This document shows, one piece after another, positions 42,066 to 51,491 of a stretch of DNA of 51,760 bases. Source of the stretch: JAWKTT01 sp041398965 (lineage in GTDB: Bacteria; Planctomycetota; Planctomycetia; Planctomycetales; Planctomycetaceae); contig JAWKTT010000032.1 of assembly GCA_041398965.1 (NCBI GenBank), positions 1-51,760 of the forward strand. Direction: 5' to 3'. Made by a program: the position numbers and the translations under genes. Below the pieces are notes generated by a model. That model was not told where the DNA came from and searched no databases. It saw only the letters and a program-made list of their open reading frames with translations. Each line of letters opens with the position of its first letter. The first letter of the stretch is position 1.

Positions 42066-45000
42066 ATGGAACGACGTCGAAATTTCGTCGTGTGGACCGT
42101 GTTTGGCACGGTGTTGTCGCTGGTGTTGCCCATTGCCGGTACGTTGATTGCTGCGGTCTGTTTTCCAGAGTTTCGCTGGACCCATCTTCCCGTTCACTCT
42201 CTGGTTGAAGGGGCCGGGGGGCTGATCGCGATGGCCGTGGCCGCGATCCTGATGGCTGAGATCGGACGCAGGGAAAACACTGGTCACTACCGATGGATGG
42301 CGATCGCTTTATCCGGCATGGGGGGGCTGGACCTGTTTCATGCCGCCTCTTCCCCGGGGATCCATTTTGTCTGGCTTCACAGTCTGGCGACATTCGTCGG
42401 CGGAATATGTTTTGGACTGGTCTGGCTCCCGAATTTCCAGCTTCCCAAGGTTCTTGGGGACCGATTCGTCTTTGCGGTTGTCGGATTCTGCCTCGTCGTG
42501 GGAACCGTGTCGGTCATGGTCCCCGACAGTTTACCAGCAATGACAACCTCGACCGGTTCCTTCTCCGCGATGGCTTTGGGGTTGAACATTATCGGAGGAT
42601 TGGGCTTCCTCGTGGCCGGAGGCTTTTTTCTTAAAAGGTTCTGCGTGACACTTCGGGTTGAAGACTGGATGTTCGCGGTCCACACGATCCTGTTCGGCGC
42701 AGCCGGGGTGCTGTTTGCTTACTCAGTTCTCTGGGATGGAGGCTGGTGGTGGTGGCATGTGCTGCGATTAGCCGCGTACGTTGCCGCCTTGTTGTACGGT
42801 CTGCGTACGTTTCATCATGCTGAGCAGGAACTCCGCCATCTGAACCGGCAACTTCATGAGACGAACGCCTCGCTCGACCGGACGGTTGCCGATCGCACCT
42901 CGAAACTCCGTGCAACCGAGGAACGTTTTGAACTGGCCATTCGCGGGTCGACCGATGGCATCTGGGATTGGAACATCGAGACAAACGAGGTCTTCTACTC
43001 GCCCCGCTTTAAGGAGTTAGTCGGCTATTCCGACGAAGAGTTTCCCAACCTCTTCACCTCGTTTGAATCCCGTCTACATCCTGAGGATCACGACTGGGTC
43101 TTTCAGGAGATTGATAACCATCTCAAGCGACAGCAGCCCTACGACGTCAAGTATCGACTGATGACGAAGGCAGAAGGATACCGTTGGTATCGTGCGCGAG
43201 GACAGGCGATCTGGAACAGCGAAGGAGTCGCTCAGCGGATGGCTGGGTCCATCACGGATGTCACCGAAGAGCATCGGTTGCGAGAACGATTTCGTCTGGC
43301 TGTCGAAGCCTCGCCGACGTCGCTGTTCATGGTGCGACGAGATGGTCAAATCCTCATGGCCAACTCGCGCAGCCTCGAACTATTCGGTTACGATAACGAA
43401 GAGTTAGTCGGGCAGATGATTGAAGTGCTCGTCCCGTCCCGTTTTCGAGAGGGACATCCTGCCCAGCGAGAGTCTTTCTTCAGGAACCCTGTTTTGCGAG
43501 ACATGGGGACAGAGTTGGAACTGCTCGCTGTTCGCAAGGACGGTTCTGAATTTCCGGTGAAGGTCGGACTCAGCCCCGTTCAGACAGCGGAAGGGGCGTC
43601 GGTAATCTGTGGAGTCGTCGACATCACCGATCAGAAATCGGCCTTGGCCGCCATGCAACAAGCCAAAGAGGCTGCGGAATCTGCCAGCCTCGCCAAGAGT
43701 TCCTTCCTCGCCAACATGAGCCACGAAATTCGGACTCCAATGAATGGCATCATCGGCATGACGCAGTTGCTCGCGCATACCGATCTACGGGCGCATCAGC
43801 GAGACTACCTCGCAACCATCGACGAGTCGGCTCATATTCTCCTGAGACTGCTGAACGATATCCTCGATTTCTCGAAGATCGAAGCAGGCAAACTGGAACT
43901 GGAGATCGCCGACTTTCGTTTCGCCGAGTGTGTTGCTCGTGCGGCACAGATGCTGGTGCTGCGAGCCGCCGAGAAAGGTCTGGAAATCGCCTGCCGGGTT
44001 GCTCCCGACATCCCGGATCATCTGCGGGGCGACTCTGGCCGCGTGCAACAGGTTCTCGTCAATCTCCTGGGCAACGCCGTCAAGTTCACCGAAGCGGGCG
44101 AGATTTTTGTCAACGTTAATGCCGAGTCCATCAACTCGGACAAGGTGAGACTGCACATCTCCGTCAGCGATACCGGAATCGGAATTCCTGCCGAGAAGGC
44201 CGAACAAATCTTCAATCCGTTCGAGCAGGCTGAGTCATCCACGACGCGTCGATTCGGCGGGACCGGACTTGGACTGGCCATCTCTCGGCAGCTTGTCGAG
44301 ATGATGCATGGACGGATGTGGGTCGAGAGCGAGCCAGGTCGCGGATCGACGTTCCACTTCACGGCCGAATTTGGAGTGGCTGCCGATCAACACGCCTACC
44401 AACCCGCCGAACTCGCGTCGCTCCTGAATCTTCCCGTGTTGATCGTCGACGACAACTTCACGAATCGCCGAGTCCTCAGCGAGATTCTGCAACACTGGAA
44501 AATGCAACCACTGTTAGCTGATTCCGCCGCGTCGGCCCGGCAGGTCTTGCAGAAGGCAGAAGCCGAGCATCGACCGATTCGGCTCATCCTACTGGATCAT
44601 CACATGCCGGGCGAAGATGGTTTCCACTTCGCCGAAAGCGTCCGCCAGCAACTCAACCGGGAGAGTTGCCGCATCATCATGATTTCGTCCGGGTCATCTC
44701 CCGTCGATTCAGAACACTGTCAAAAACTGGGTGTCGACCGTTTCATGACCAAACCGGTCATTGCCTCCGACTTGCTCAACGAAGTTCTCCGACAGTTCGG
44801 AAGTCGAACAGTAATTCTGCCGGAGACCCCCACGGAGACGGTTCACTCGGATCAAGTCCATCCGCGACGAGTGTTACTTGTCGAGGACAACGAAATCAAT
44901 CGCCGCGTGGCGGTGGGGTTGCTGCGGTCGCGGGGGCATCATGTTGTCGTCGCCGAACATGGACAGATCGCTGTCGACACCTTGGCCGAACAGGAGTTTG

Positions 45001-45716
45001 ACGTGGTGCTGATGGACATGCAGATGCCCGTCCTCGATGGCTACGAAGCGACAGCCGAAATCCGTCGACGGGAACATCGAACCGGTGGCCATATCCCAAT
45101 TGTTGCCATGACGGCCGAGGCGATGAAGGGAGACCGGGAACGCTGCCTCGCTTCCGGCATGGACGATTACGTTTCGAAACCGATCGCTCCCGAAGAGATG
45201 TATCGGGCGGTCGAACGCTTCCCCGCACTCTGTCTCTCCCCTCAGACTGCGCCCCAGGACGAAGAATCTTCTCCTGCCGACTCGAAGTCGCAACAGTCCA
45301 ACGTACAGGGATCATCCTCGACCAACGATCGTTCCGTGGTCTTCGATCCATCCGTTCCGACCGAGGAGACGCGACCCATCCCCCCACTCGACTGGGACAT
45401 GGCGGCTCACCGTCTTGGGGGCGCGCGGGAGACTCTGCTCGACTTCTCAGAGATCGTCAAACAACAAATCCCCACACTCATGGCCGACATGCAAACTGCG
45501 ATCAAGACTGGTGATATTCCTCTGCTGCGACGGTCGGCTCATACCTTGAAGGGTTCCGTCACATACTTCGGAGCAGCCCCGCTGGCAGAAGCCGCCTTCA
45601 ATCTTGAGCGTCTCGCCCAGACCGAAACCGTCGACGGCGCACCGCAGTTGCTGGAGAAAATCGAAGAAGAGCTGTCCCGATTCCTCTCGGCACTCGACGC
45701 CGGGCCCCCCACTTAG
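42066..45716 (+). CDS. Hybrid sensor histidine kinase with two receivers and HPt
   Basis: 1,216 residues from ATG 42066 (AGGACGGGG upstream); a TTG 16 codons earlier is less likely. Seven or eight TM helices fill about 8-245 and form a MASE-like membrane sensor (GLDLFHAASSPG, HFVWLHSLATFVGG). A short coiled coil leads to PAS about 287-400 and PAS about 409-525. HisKA has the phospho-accepting His553 in SHEIRTPMNGIIG; HATPase_c has GNAVKFT, DTGIGIP and GGTGLGLAIS. Receiver 1 has Asp844 (LLDHHMPGEDG), receiver 2 Asp984 (LMDMQMPVLDGYEA, with KP), and the HPt domain His1159 (SAHTLKGSVTYFGA). All phosphorelay residues are present, so a His-Asp-His relay is expected; the downstream output protein is not in the window. 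The gene stands alone between repeat-rich intergenic regions. Confidence 0.95.
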   Translation: MERRRNFVVWTVFGTVLSLVLPIAGTLIAAVCFPEFRWTHLPVHSLVEGAGGLIAMAVAAILMAEIGRRENTGHYRWMAIALSGMGGLDLFHAASSPGIHFVWLHSLATFVGGICFGLVWLPNFQLPKVLGDRFVFAVVGFCLVVGTVSVMVPDSLPAMTTSTGSFSAMALGLNIIGGLGFLVAGGFFLKRFCVTLRVEDWMFAVHTILFGAAGVLFAYSVLWDGGWWWWHVLRLAAYVAALLYGLRTFHHAEQELRHLNRQLHETNASLDRTVADRTSKLRATEERFELAIRGSTDGIWDWNIETNEVFYSPRFKELVGYSDEEFPNLFTSFESRLHPEDHDWVFQEIDNHLKRQQPYDVKYRLMTKAEGYRWYRARGQAIWNSEGVAQRMAGSITDVTEEHRLRERFRLAVEASPTSLFMVRRDGQILMANSRSLELFGYDNEELVGQMIEVLVPSRFREGHPAQRESFFRNPVLRDMGTELELLAVRKDGSEFPVKVGLSPVQTAEGASVICGVVDITDQKSALAAMQQAKEAAESASLAKSSFLANMSHEIRTPMNGIIGMTQLLAHTDLRAHQRDYLATIDESAHILLRLLNDILDFSKIEAGKLELEIADFRFAECVARAAQMLVLRAAEKGLEIACRVAPDIPDHLRGDSGRVQQVLVNLLGNAVKFTEAGEIFVNVNAESINSDKVRLHISVSDTGIGIPAEKAEQIFNPFEQAESSTTRRFGGTGLGLAISRQLVEMMHGRMWVESEPGRGSTFHFTAEFGVAADQHAYQPAELASLLNLPVLIVDDNFTNRRVLSEILQHWKMQPLLADSAASARQVLQKAEAEHRPIRLILLDHHMPGEDGFHFAESVRQQLNRESCRIIMISSGSSPVDSEHCQKLGVDRFMTKPVIASDLLNEVLRQFGSRTVILPETPTETVHSDQVHPRRVLLVEDNEINRRVAVGLLRSRGHHVVVAEHGQIAVDTLAEQEFDVVLMDMQMPVLDGYEATAEIRRREHRTGGHIPIVAMTAEAMKGDRERCLASGMDDYVSKPIAPEEMYRAVERFPALCLSPQTAPQDEESSPADSKSQQSNVQGSSSTNDRSVVFDPSVPTEETRPIPPLDWDMAAHRLGGARETLLDFSEIVKQQIPTLMADMQTAIKTGDIPLLRRSAHTLKGSVTYFGAAPLAEAAFNLERLAQTETVDGAPQLLEKIEEELSRFLSALDAGPPT

Positions 45717-45756
45717 TGTCATCACGGAAGATCGAAGGATTTTCGGGGCAGGGGTT

Positions 45757-45889
45757 AGCAGTCTGTCGAAAAACGTGGGTCAGACATTCCAACCTGACAG
45801 GGGGCCGTTTGATGCCTCGGAAAAAAGCCTATGAGATGCTCTGGTCAGATTGGATAATCTGACCCAGGGTCGTTTTTCAACGGGCTGTT
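45757..45889. repeat. Inverted pair of a dispersed intergenic repeat (copies 2 and 3)
   Basis: Copy 2 (45757-45800, AGCAGTCTGTCGAAAAACGT then GGGTCAGACATTCCAACCTG) is an imperfect inverted copy of copy 3 (45841-45889, GGTCAGATTGGATAATCTGA then CCCAGGGTCG and TTTTTCAACGGGCTGTT). Copy 3 also has its own 7-bp stem (TCAGATT/AATCTGA). The pair could fold into one long hairpin in the kinase-sulfatase gap and may act as a terminator-like block or mobile relic. Confidence 0.75.
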
Positions 45890-45942
45890 CGCCAATGATT
45901 CATGTTTTCGCAGAGAAATGTCCCCACACACGGAGTTCAGTT

Positions 45943-47418
45943 ATGTTGACGACCGCTTTTCGCTGGAGGACTAATGTTAGGCAACTCTTCCGGATAAAAC
46001 TCGGACTCATTCTGCTCGGGTTGCTGGCTCTTGCTGGCGGTCGCGACGCTGTTGCGGCGTCGCCGAATATCCTGCTCATCTTTGTTGACGATATGGGGTG
46101 GGCCGACTTTTCCTGCTTTGGGAACAAGAATGTTCAGACAGAGCGGATCGATCGGCTCGCTCGGGAAGGGATTCGATACGAACAGTTTTACGTGAACTCC
46201 CCCATTTGCTCGCCATCCCGTGTGGCCATCTCGACGGGGCAGTATCCGCAACGTTGGAGGATCACTTCCTATCTGAACAATCGGCAGTCCAACATCGATC
46301 GCGGCATGGCGCAATGGCTCGACCCCAAAGCTCCCCTGCTCGCCCGTTTGCTTCAGCAGGCGGGCTATGCCACCGGGCACTTCGGCAAGTGGCACATGGG
46401 AGGACAACGCGACGTCGGCGACGCCCCGCTGATCTCCGAGTATGGGTTCGATGCTTCTCTCACCAACTTTGAAGGTCTCGGCCCTCGACTGCTCCCCCTG
46501 CTCGACTCTCACGATGGCAGCCCCGTCCGAAAGCACTCGCTCGGCTCCGATCAACTCGGTCGGGGGGAAATTCAATGGATGGACCGAGGGGAGATCACCG
46601 GCGGATTCGTCGCCCGGGCATTGAACTTTGCAAAGCAATCACACGCCGATGGAAAGCCGTTCTACATCAACCTTTGGCCAGACGATGTTCACAGCCCCTT
46701 CTTCCCCGCAGCCACCCGGCGGGGCGATAGATCGAAACAGGCACTGTACAACGGCGTCCTCAAGTCGATGGATGAACAACTCACGCCACTCCTCGACTAC
46801 ATCGCCATGACCGAATCTCTGCGAGACAACACACTCGTGCTCATCTGCTCGGACAATGGCCCCGAACCCGGAGCTGGTTCGGCAGGAATGTTTCGTGGTC
46901 AGAAAACCATGCTCTACGAAGGGGGGATCCGTTCGCCATTGATTGTCTGGGGGCCCGGCCTGCAACAGGCGAATGCAATCGGCTCCGTCAATCGGACGTC
47001 TCTCTTCTCCGCGATCGATCTCGTCCCATCACTCCTGGCAATCGCCGGAGTCCCGACCCCGGACGGCATGTCGTTTGACGGCGAATCGCTGCCAGGGGTT
47101 CTTCTGGGACGCGAACAGGTCTCGCGTCTGGCTCCCCTCTGCTTCCGTCGCCCCCCCGATCGAGACTCATTCTACGGCGTCAATGACCTCCCCGATCTCG
47201 CCATCCGCGACGGACAATGGAAACTCCTCTGCGAGTACGACGGCAGCAACCCCGAACTCTACAACCTCGACACCGACCCCAGCGAAACCAACAACCAAAC
47301 CCAGTCCCACCCCGCCATCACCCAACGCCTCACTCAAACACTGCTTGACTGGCACCGTGCAATGCCAGAAGATCGCGGAGCAACCTACCAACTCCCTTCA
47401 CCCAAAAAACGCCCATGA
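45943..47418 (+). CDS. Secreted sulfatase (formylglycine-dependent, arylsulfatase A-like)
   Basis: 491 residues from ATG 45943, supported by GGAG at 45932-45935, seven nt upstream; the longer TTG frame would run through the intergenic repeat. Signal peptide RIKLGLILLGLLALAGGRDA, cleaved near AVAA-SPN. The sulfatase signature CSPSRVAISTGQYPQR starts at Cys89, which a sulfatase-modifying enzyme must convert to formylglycine. Metal-site residues are seen in LLIFVDDMGWAD near 48 and CSDNGPEPGAGSAG, with FGKWHMGG in between. The C-terminal part (LAIRDGQWKLLCEYDG, ELYNLDTDPSETNN) is typical of sulfatases of polysaccharides. The substrate is unknown, presumably a sulfated glycan. The stop overlaps the DUF1501 start as ATGA, so both are translationally coupled. 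Confidence 0.95.
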   Translation: MLTTAFRWRTNVRQLFRIKLGLILLGLLALAGGRDAVAASPNILLIFVDDMGWADFSCFGNKNVQTERIDRLAREGIRYEQFYVNSPICSPSRVAISTGQYPQRWRITSYLNNRQSNIDRGMAQWLDPKAPLLARLLQQAGYATGHFGKWHMGGQRDVGDAPLISEYGFDASLTNFEGLGPRLLPLLDSHDGSPVRKHSLGSDQLGRGEIQWMDRGEITGGFVARALNFAKQSHADGKPFYINLWPDDVHSPFFPAATRRGDRSKQALYNGVLKSMDEQLTPLLDYIAMTESLRDNTLVLICSDNGPEPGAGSAGMFRGQKTMLYEGGIRSPLIVWGPGLQQANAIGSVNRTSLFSAIDLVPSLLAIAGVPTPDGMSFDGESLPGVLLGREQVSRLAPLCFRRPPDRDSFYGVNDLPDLAIRDGQWKLLCEYDGSNPELYNLDTDPSETNNQTQSHPAITQRLTQTLLDWHRAMPEDRGATYQLPSPKKRP

Positions 47419-48851
47419 CACATCGGCGATTCTCCGAGAATGTGATGGCTTCAGGATCGTCGGCCAACGTGTCGAGGCGGGGGGTCTTACGTGCGGGTGT
47501 GTTGGGGGCGGTGGGGCTGACGCTGCCCGAACTTCTGCAATCTGAGCGGCCCGCCGTTGGGGGCGAGCGGACGGTGTCAGCCAGTCGGAAGGGACAGGCC
47601 AAGTCGTGCATCTTTATTCATCAGTATGGCGGGTTGAGTCAGTTGGACTCTTGGGATCCGAAGCCGAATGCTCCCAAGGAGGTACGCGGGCCATATCTTC
47701 CGATCGCGACGGCGACTCCCGGTTTTCAAGTGGGCGAACTGATGCCGCGACTCGCCAGGCTGTCGGAGTCGTACTGCGTGATCCGGTCGATGAGTCACCA
47801 TGTGCCGGTGCATGATGTTGCCAACAAGATGCTGCTCGGCGGGTCAGACGCTCCCGCCTCTGATGCCCCGGCATTTGGCTCGGTTGTCACCAAGCTGAAG
47901 CCCTCGACCGAGAACATTCCCTCCTATGTCTGGTTGCAGAAGTTTGGCGGTGGGGCGGCTCCTCCGGAAGCGACGTACCTCACCGGAGGGTTCCTCGGTA
48001 TGGGGCATGCGCCACTTGTTATCGGACATGGTCATGAAGACAACCCGGCAACCGAGGGGTTTCGGGTGCAGGCGTTCGACACCGCCAGCGATGTGTCGTT
48101 GCAACGACTGCAGAGCCGATGGCAACTACGACAGCAGCTTGAACCAGTGCTCCACCAAGGTTCCTTGGATCGACCAGCGACCTTTGAACAGTTTCAGCAT
48201 CGGGCCTACGACTTGTTGCATGGAGAACGGGCCCGCGTCGCATTTGATGTCACGCAGGAGCCCCAGTCCATGCGGGACCGATACGGTCGCAATCCGATGG
48301 GACAAAACCTCTTACTTGCGCGGCGACTCGTCGAAGCGGGGGTTCGACTGGTCAGCGTGGTTGCCTGGACCGGGTTGGCTCCGGGTGACAAATTCATGAG
48401 TCTGGAAACCTGGGACATGCACGGCAACGCAGGGATCGGCATCTTTGACAACGGCTGGAACGGACTCGGATGGGCACTCCCCCGAGCCGACCAATCGGTG
48501 GCCGCCCTGTTGGAAGATCTGAAGGATCGTGGCCTGCTCGAATCGACCCTTGTGGTTCTCGTAGGCGAGTTCGGTCGCACTCCCCGGATCAGTAATGGAG
48601 CCAAAGCGATTGGTCGAGACCACTGGCCCAACTGCTATTCGGCGATGGTGGCGGGGGCCGGTATTCGAGGGGGGAACATCATCGGCAGGTCGGACGAACA
48701 GGCGGCTTATGTTCAAGACCGTCCCGTCTCACTCGCTGACTTCACTTCGACTCTGTATCACGCTCTGGACATCCCCCCTGCCACTCGCCTCAGCCCCGAC
48801 AACTTCACTCGACCCGCGAGCGAAGGGACCCCGATGCGAGATCTCTTTTGA
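47415..48851 (+). CDS. DUF1501 protein, Tat-exported
   Basis: 478 residues, sharing ATGA with the sulfatase stop. The N-terminus has a twin-arginine signal, SRRGVLRAGVLGAVGLTLPE (from residue 20). The body carries the DUF1501 features FIHQYGGLSQLDSWDPKPNA, GPYLPIATATPG, LPRLARL-like LMPRLARLSESYCVIRSMSH, ARRLVEAGVRLVSV, WDMHGN and VVLVGEFGRTPRISN, GRDHWP. The family belongs to the alkaline-phosphatase-like fold and is abundant in planctomycetes, usually beside DUF1549/DUF1553 or sulfatase genes; its reaction is unknown. Periplasmic action is expected. Gene coupling to a sulfatase suggests the pair works on the same substrate, but that is inference. Confidence 0.95.
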   Translation: MTHRRFSENVMASGSSANVSRRGVLRAGVLGAVGLTLPELLQSERPAVGGERTVSASRKGQAKSCIFIHQYGGLSQLDSWDPKPNAPKEVRGPYLPIATATPGFQVGELMPRLARLSESYCVIRSMSHHVPVHDVANKMLLGGSDAPASDAPAFGSVVTKLKPSTENIPSYVWLQKFGGGAAPPEATYLTGGFLGMGHAPLVIGHGHEDNPATEGFRVQAFDTASDVSLQRLQSRWQLRQQLEPVLHQGSLDRPATFEQFQHRAYDLLHGERARVAFDVTQEPQSMRDRYGRNPMGQNLLLARRLVEAGVRLVSVVAWTGLAPGDKFMSLETWDMHGNAGIGIFDNGWNGLGWALPRADQSVAALLEDLKDRGLLESTLVVLVGEFGRTPRISNGAKAIGRDHWPNCYSAMVAGAGIRGGNIIGRSDEQAAYVQDRPVSLADFTSTLYHALDIPPATRLSPDNFTRPASEGTPMRDLF

Positions 48852-49051
48852 CCGTCACTCCCAAGTTGAGACTCCCTTCCAGTCGGGTGATTTAGCAAGT
48901 GGTGACTTTGGAATCTCGCGGATTGTGGGTTTGGCCATGCTGCCGCTTGACCTGACTTGCCGTCGGTGCAACGATGGGCGGGAGCTGGCGGGATGGTCTT
49001 GGTTGGACCGTCCGCAGAACGATCCTGATCAACCGGAATAGAGTGCCCAAC

Positions 49052-51433
49052 ATGACTGACTACACACGCCGACTGGCTTTGAAAATTCTCGGGGCAGGGG
49101 CGGCCTGGTTAGGAGTGGATCGTTTTTTTGGAGCGACAACGCGCGCGGCAGACGGTGTCGCTGAGAAGGAAGTCTCGACGGCGAAGGAGGGGAACGGGAG
49201 TTCGACGCCCACAGCGGGAGTCGGTCAACCGTCGCAGGTTGGTGACTGGCATCGGACTCATGACCGCGTCTTTCTTGGCGGCGAGTTCTGGGCAAATCCG
49301 ATGGAGGACTGGCGAATCGTTGAGGGCGGAGCGGAGTGTCAGTCGTTCGGCGGAAACCGCAACGTCCATCGACTGTTGAATCAGATCGTCGACGCGACCA
49401 AGCCGTTCATGATGTCGGTTGTCGTGAAGCAAGTCGAGAAGACCGGGCCCGATGGAGGAGCCGGGTTTCGGATTGGCTGCCGGAGTGATGTGAATGATGT
49501 TCGTGCGAATGTGTTTCAGAGCAACGGCATCGACATCGGCTTTGCAGGCAAGGAGATGTTTGTCGGCCGCACTCGTGGCAAGTTCGATCTCGCGACAGAT
49601 GAGGGAGAATTCACACTTCGTCTGAGCGGGAAGCCCGTTGACGGGGGGTACGAACTGACGCTTTCGATTACTTCGATGGATGGCAAAGTTCGCGTGCTCA
49701 CGCACCTCGCCCAACCGCAATGGGTGACGGGGAACGTGGCGATCGTCAACACTTTCGACCCGAAGGCGGGGAAGCAGAAAGGGACACGGTATCGCTTCAG
49801 TCAGTGGATGCACGGCGGAGAGGCGTTTTCCAACTCGCCGGAACATCGTTTCGGGCCGCTGTTGTGGACCAACTATTCGTTGAGCGACTCGCGTGGACCC
49901 GAGGGTTTCGTACTCAAGCTGAGCGCGCTGACCGGGCCACTGGGAGCGAAAGACAATCATCAAGTGACGCTGCAAATTCAGGAAGGGGATGGTTGGAATA
50001 CGATCGCGACCGCTGAACTCGACACCGATGCTTGGGTGGCGACGTTTCGTGTTCCCCAGTGGAACGAGAAGGTTGAGCACAAGTATCGGGTGGTTTATCG
50101 CGAAAACTTCAAGAACGACACCTTTGCGATGCATGAATGGGGGGGGACGATTAAGGCGAATCCCTCGGGGCGGCCGCTGGGTCTGGGGGCACTCACCTGT
50201 CAGAACGATTACGCCTTTCCCTATGCCCCTGTGCTCGACAATCTCGTCAAGCTCGATCCCGACATGTTGTACTTTTCGGGCGATCAACTGTACGAAAACC
50301 ACGGAGGTTACGGCGTCATTCGGGATGACCCTGAGATGGCGATTCTTAATTACCTCCGCAAGTTCTATCAGCACGGCTGGGCCTTCCGCGAAGCGATGAA
50401 GGACCGCCCGACCCTCTGTATCCCCGACGACCATGATGTTTTTCAGGGGAACATCTGGGGCGAAGGGGGACGTCAGATGCGACAGGGGACCACCTCTTCG
50501 GAAGGGGGATACCGTCAACCGGCCCGCATGGTCAACGTCGTGCATCGCACCTGCACCAGCCATCATCCCGACTTCTACGACCCTGCCGTCGTCGAGCAGG
50601 AGATCTCGGTTTACTTCGGCGACATGGTGTATGGTGGAGTGAGCTTCGCCGTTCTGGGAGACCGCCAATGGAAGAGCGGCCCCGAGCGAGTCGAGACCGG
50701 TTCGGGGCGGGCCGACCATGTGCTCGATCCCAAGTTCGACACTTCGGCTCTCGACAAACCGGGGTTGGTACTTCTTGGGGAGCGTCAGGAAGCGTTTCTC
50801 AAAGCGTGGTCGAAAGATTGGCGAGGACACACCATCAAGGTGCTGTTGAGTCAGACTGTGTTAGCCGGAGTAGCGACGCATCACGGCGGATTCAACGGGT
50901 ATCTCAAGGCCGACCTCGATTCCGGCGGATGGCCTCAGACCCCGCGGAACCGTGCGATCGACATCATCCGCGAGTCGAAGGCGTTGCACATTAACGGCGA
51001 TCAACATCTCACGACCCTTGTGCAGTATGGCGTCGACAAACAGCGCGACAGTAACTGGTCGTTTTGCACTCCGGCCATCGCTGTCGGTTACCCCCGCTGG
51101 TGGCGACCAGACGAACTTAACATGCCCCACGAGCATCGACCCGCGCACAACCTGCCAAACACCGGCGAGTTCATCGATGGGCTTGGGAATAAGGCGTACG
51201 TCTATGCCGTCGGCAACCCCGAGGTCGGCCAAAAGAAACACCGTTACGAACTCGCTCATCAGAAAGGGAGCGGCTTCGGACTGGTCACCATCGATACCGA
51301 GAAGAAGACGTATCACATCGAGTCATTCCGGTTCCTGATTGATGCCACCGACGGCAAACCTGAGAACCAATTCCCCGGCTGGCCCGTGACGATTCATCAA
51401 GACGAGAACGCCGGTATCAATAAAATAAACTAA
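49052..51433 (+). CDS. PhoD-like phosphatase with N-terminal jelly-roll-like domain
   Basis: 793 residues from ATG 49052. The N-terminus YTRRLALKILGAGAAWLGV is Tat-like. Residues about 65-260 are a beta-rich domain (FWANPMEDWRIVEGGAECQS, GGAGFRIGC, LTLSITSMDGK) of LamG/jelly-roll type, not part of usual PhoD. The metallophosphatase part shows LYFSGDQLYE near 409, PDDHDVFQGN near 462, VLLSQTVLAGV and HINGDQHLTTL near 647, which match the PhoD-like phosphatase family (calcium/iron-dependent phosphodi- and monoesterases). It lies 200 nt after DUF1501 in a gap with nothing recognisable and is followed by a strong hairpin. A longer frame from 48974 lacks support. Probably periplasmic; substrate unknown. 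Confidence 0.9.
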   Translation: MTDYTRRLALKILGAGAAWLGVDRFFGATTRAADGVAEKEVSTAKEGNGSSTPTAGVGQPSQVGDWHRTHDRVFLGGEFWANPMEDWRIVEGGAECQSFGGNRNVHRLLNQIVDATKPFMMSVVVKQVEKTGPDGGAGFRIGCRSDVNDVRANVFQSNGIDIGFAGKEMFVGRTRGKFDLATDEGEFTLRLSGKPVDGGYELTLSITSMDGKVRVLTHLAQPQWVTGNVAIVNTFDPKAGKQKGTRYRFSQWMHGGEAFSNSPEHRFGPLLWTNYSLSDSRGPEGFVLKLSALTGPLGAKDNHQVTLQIQEGDGWNTIATAELDTDAWVATFRVPQWNEKVEHKYRVVYRENFKNDTFAMHEWGGTIKANPSGRPLGLGALTCQNDYAFPYAPVLDNLVKLDPDMLYFSGDQLYENHGGYGVIRDDPEMAILNYLRKFYQHGWAFREAMKDRPTLCIPDDHDVFQGNIWGEGGRQMRQGTTSSEGGYRQPARMVNVVHRTCTSHHPDFYDPAVVEQEISVYFGDMVYGGVSFAVLGDRQWKSGPERVETGSGRADHVLDPKFDTSALDKPGLVLLGERQEAFLKAWSKDWRGHTIKVLLSQTVLAGVATHHGGFNGYLKADLDSGGWPQTPRNRAIDIIRESKALHINGDQHLTTLVQYGVDKQRDSNWSFCTPAIAVGYPRWWRPDELNMPHEHRPAHNLPNTGEFIDGLGNKAYVYAVGNPEVGQKKHRYELAHQKGSGFGLVTIDTEKKTYHIESFRFLIDATDGKPENQFPGWPVTIHQDENAGINKIN

Positions 51434-51443
51434 CTCACCTTGA

Positions 51444-51470
51444 TAGCCCCACACATTCAGTGTGGGGCTA
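51444..51470 (+). terminator. Strong hairpin terminator after the PhoD-like gene
   Basis: TAGCCCCACAC-ATTCA-GTGTGGGGCTA is a perfect 11-bp stem with a 5-nt loop, starting 11 nt after the stop and followed by AAACTTTT. The T tract is short and offset by three A, but the stem is the best intrinsic terminator candidate in the window. It separates the PhoD-like gene from the flavoprotein, so the latter probably has its own promoter or relies on readthrough. Confidence 0.75.
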
Positions 51471-51491
51471 AACTTTTGGGAACACACGATC

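Noticed and set aside
41534..42393. Minus-strand frames (up to about 199 codons) opposite the start of the kinase gene
   Set aside because: They run through the palindromic repeats and the antisense of the kinase TM region; composition is not protein-like.
45850..45942. Upstream TTG extension of the sulfatase
   Set aside because: It would translate the intergenic repeat; ATG 45943 has a well-placed GGAG and begins a proper signal peptide.
49109..50830. 573-codon minus-strand frame opposite the PhoD-like gene
   Set aside because: It is the antisense of a clearly recognised gene and shows no domain.
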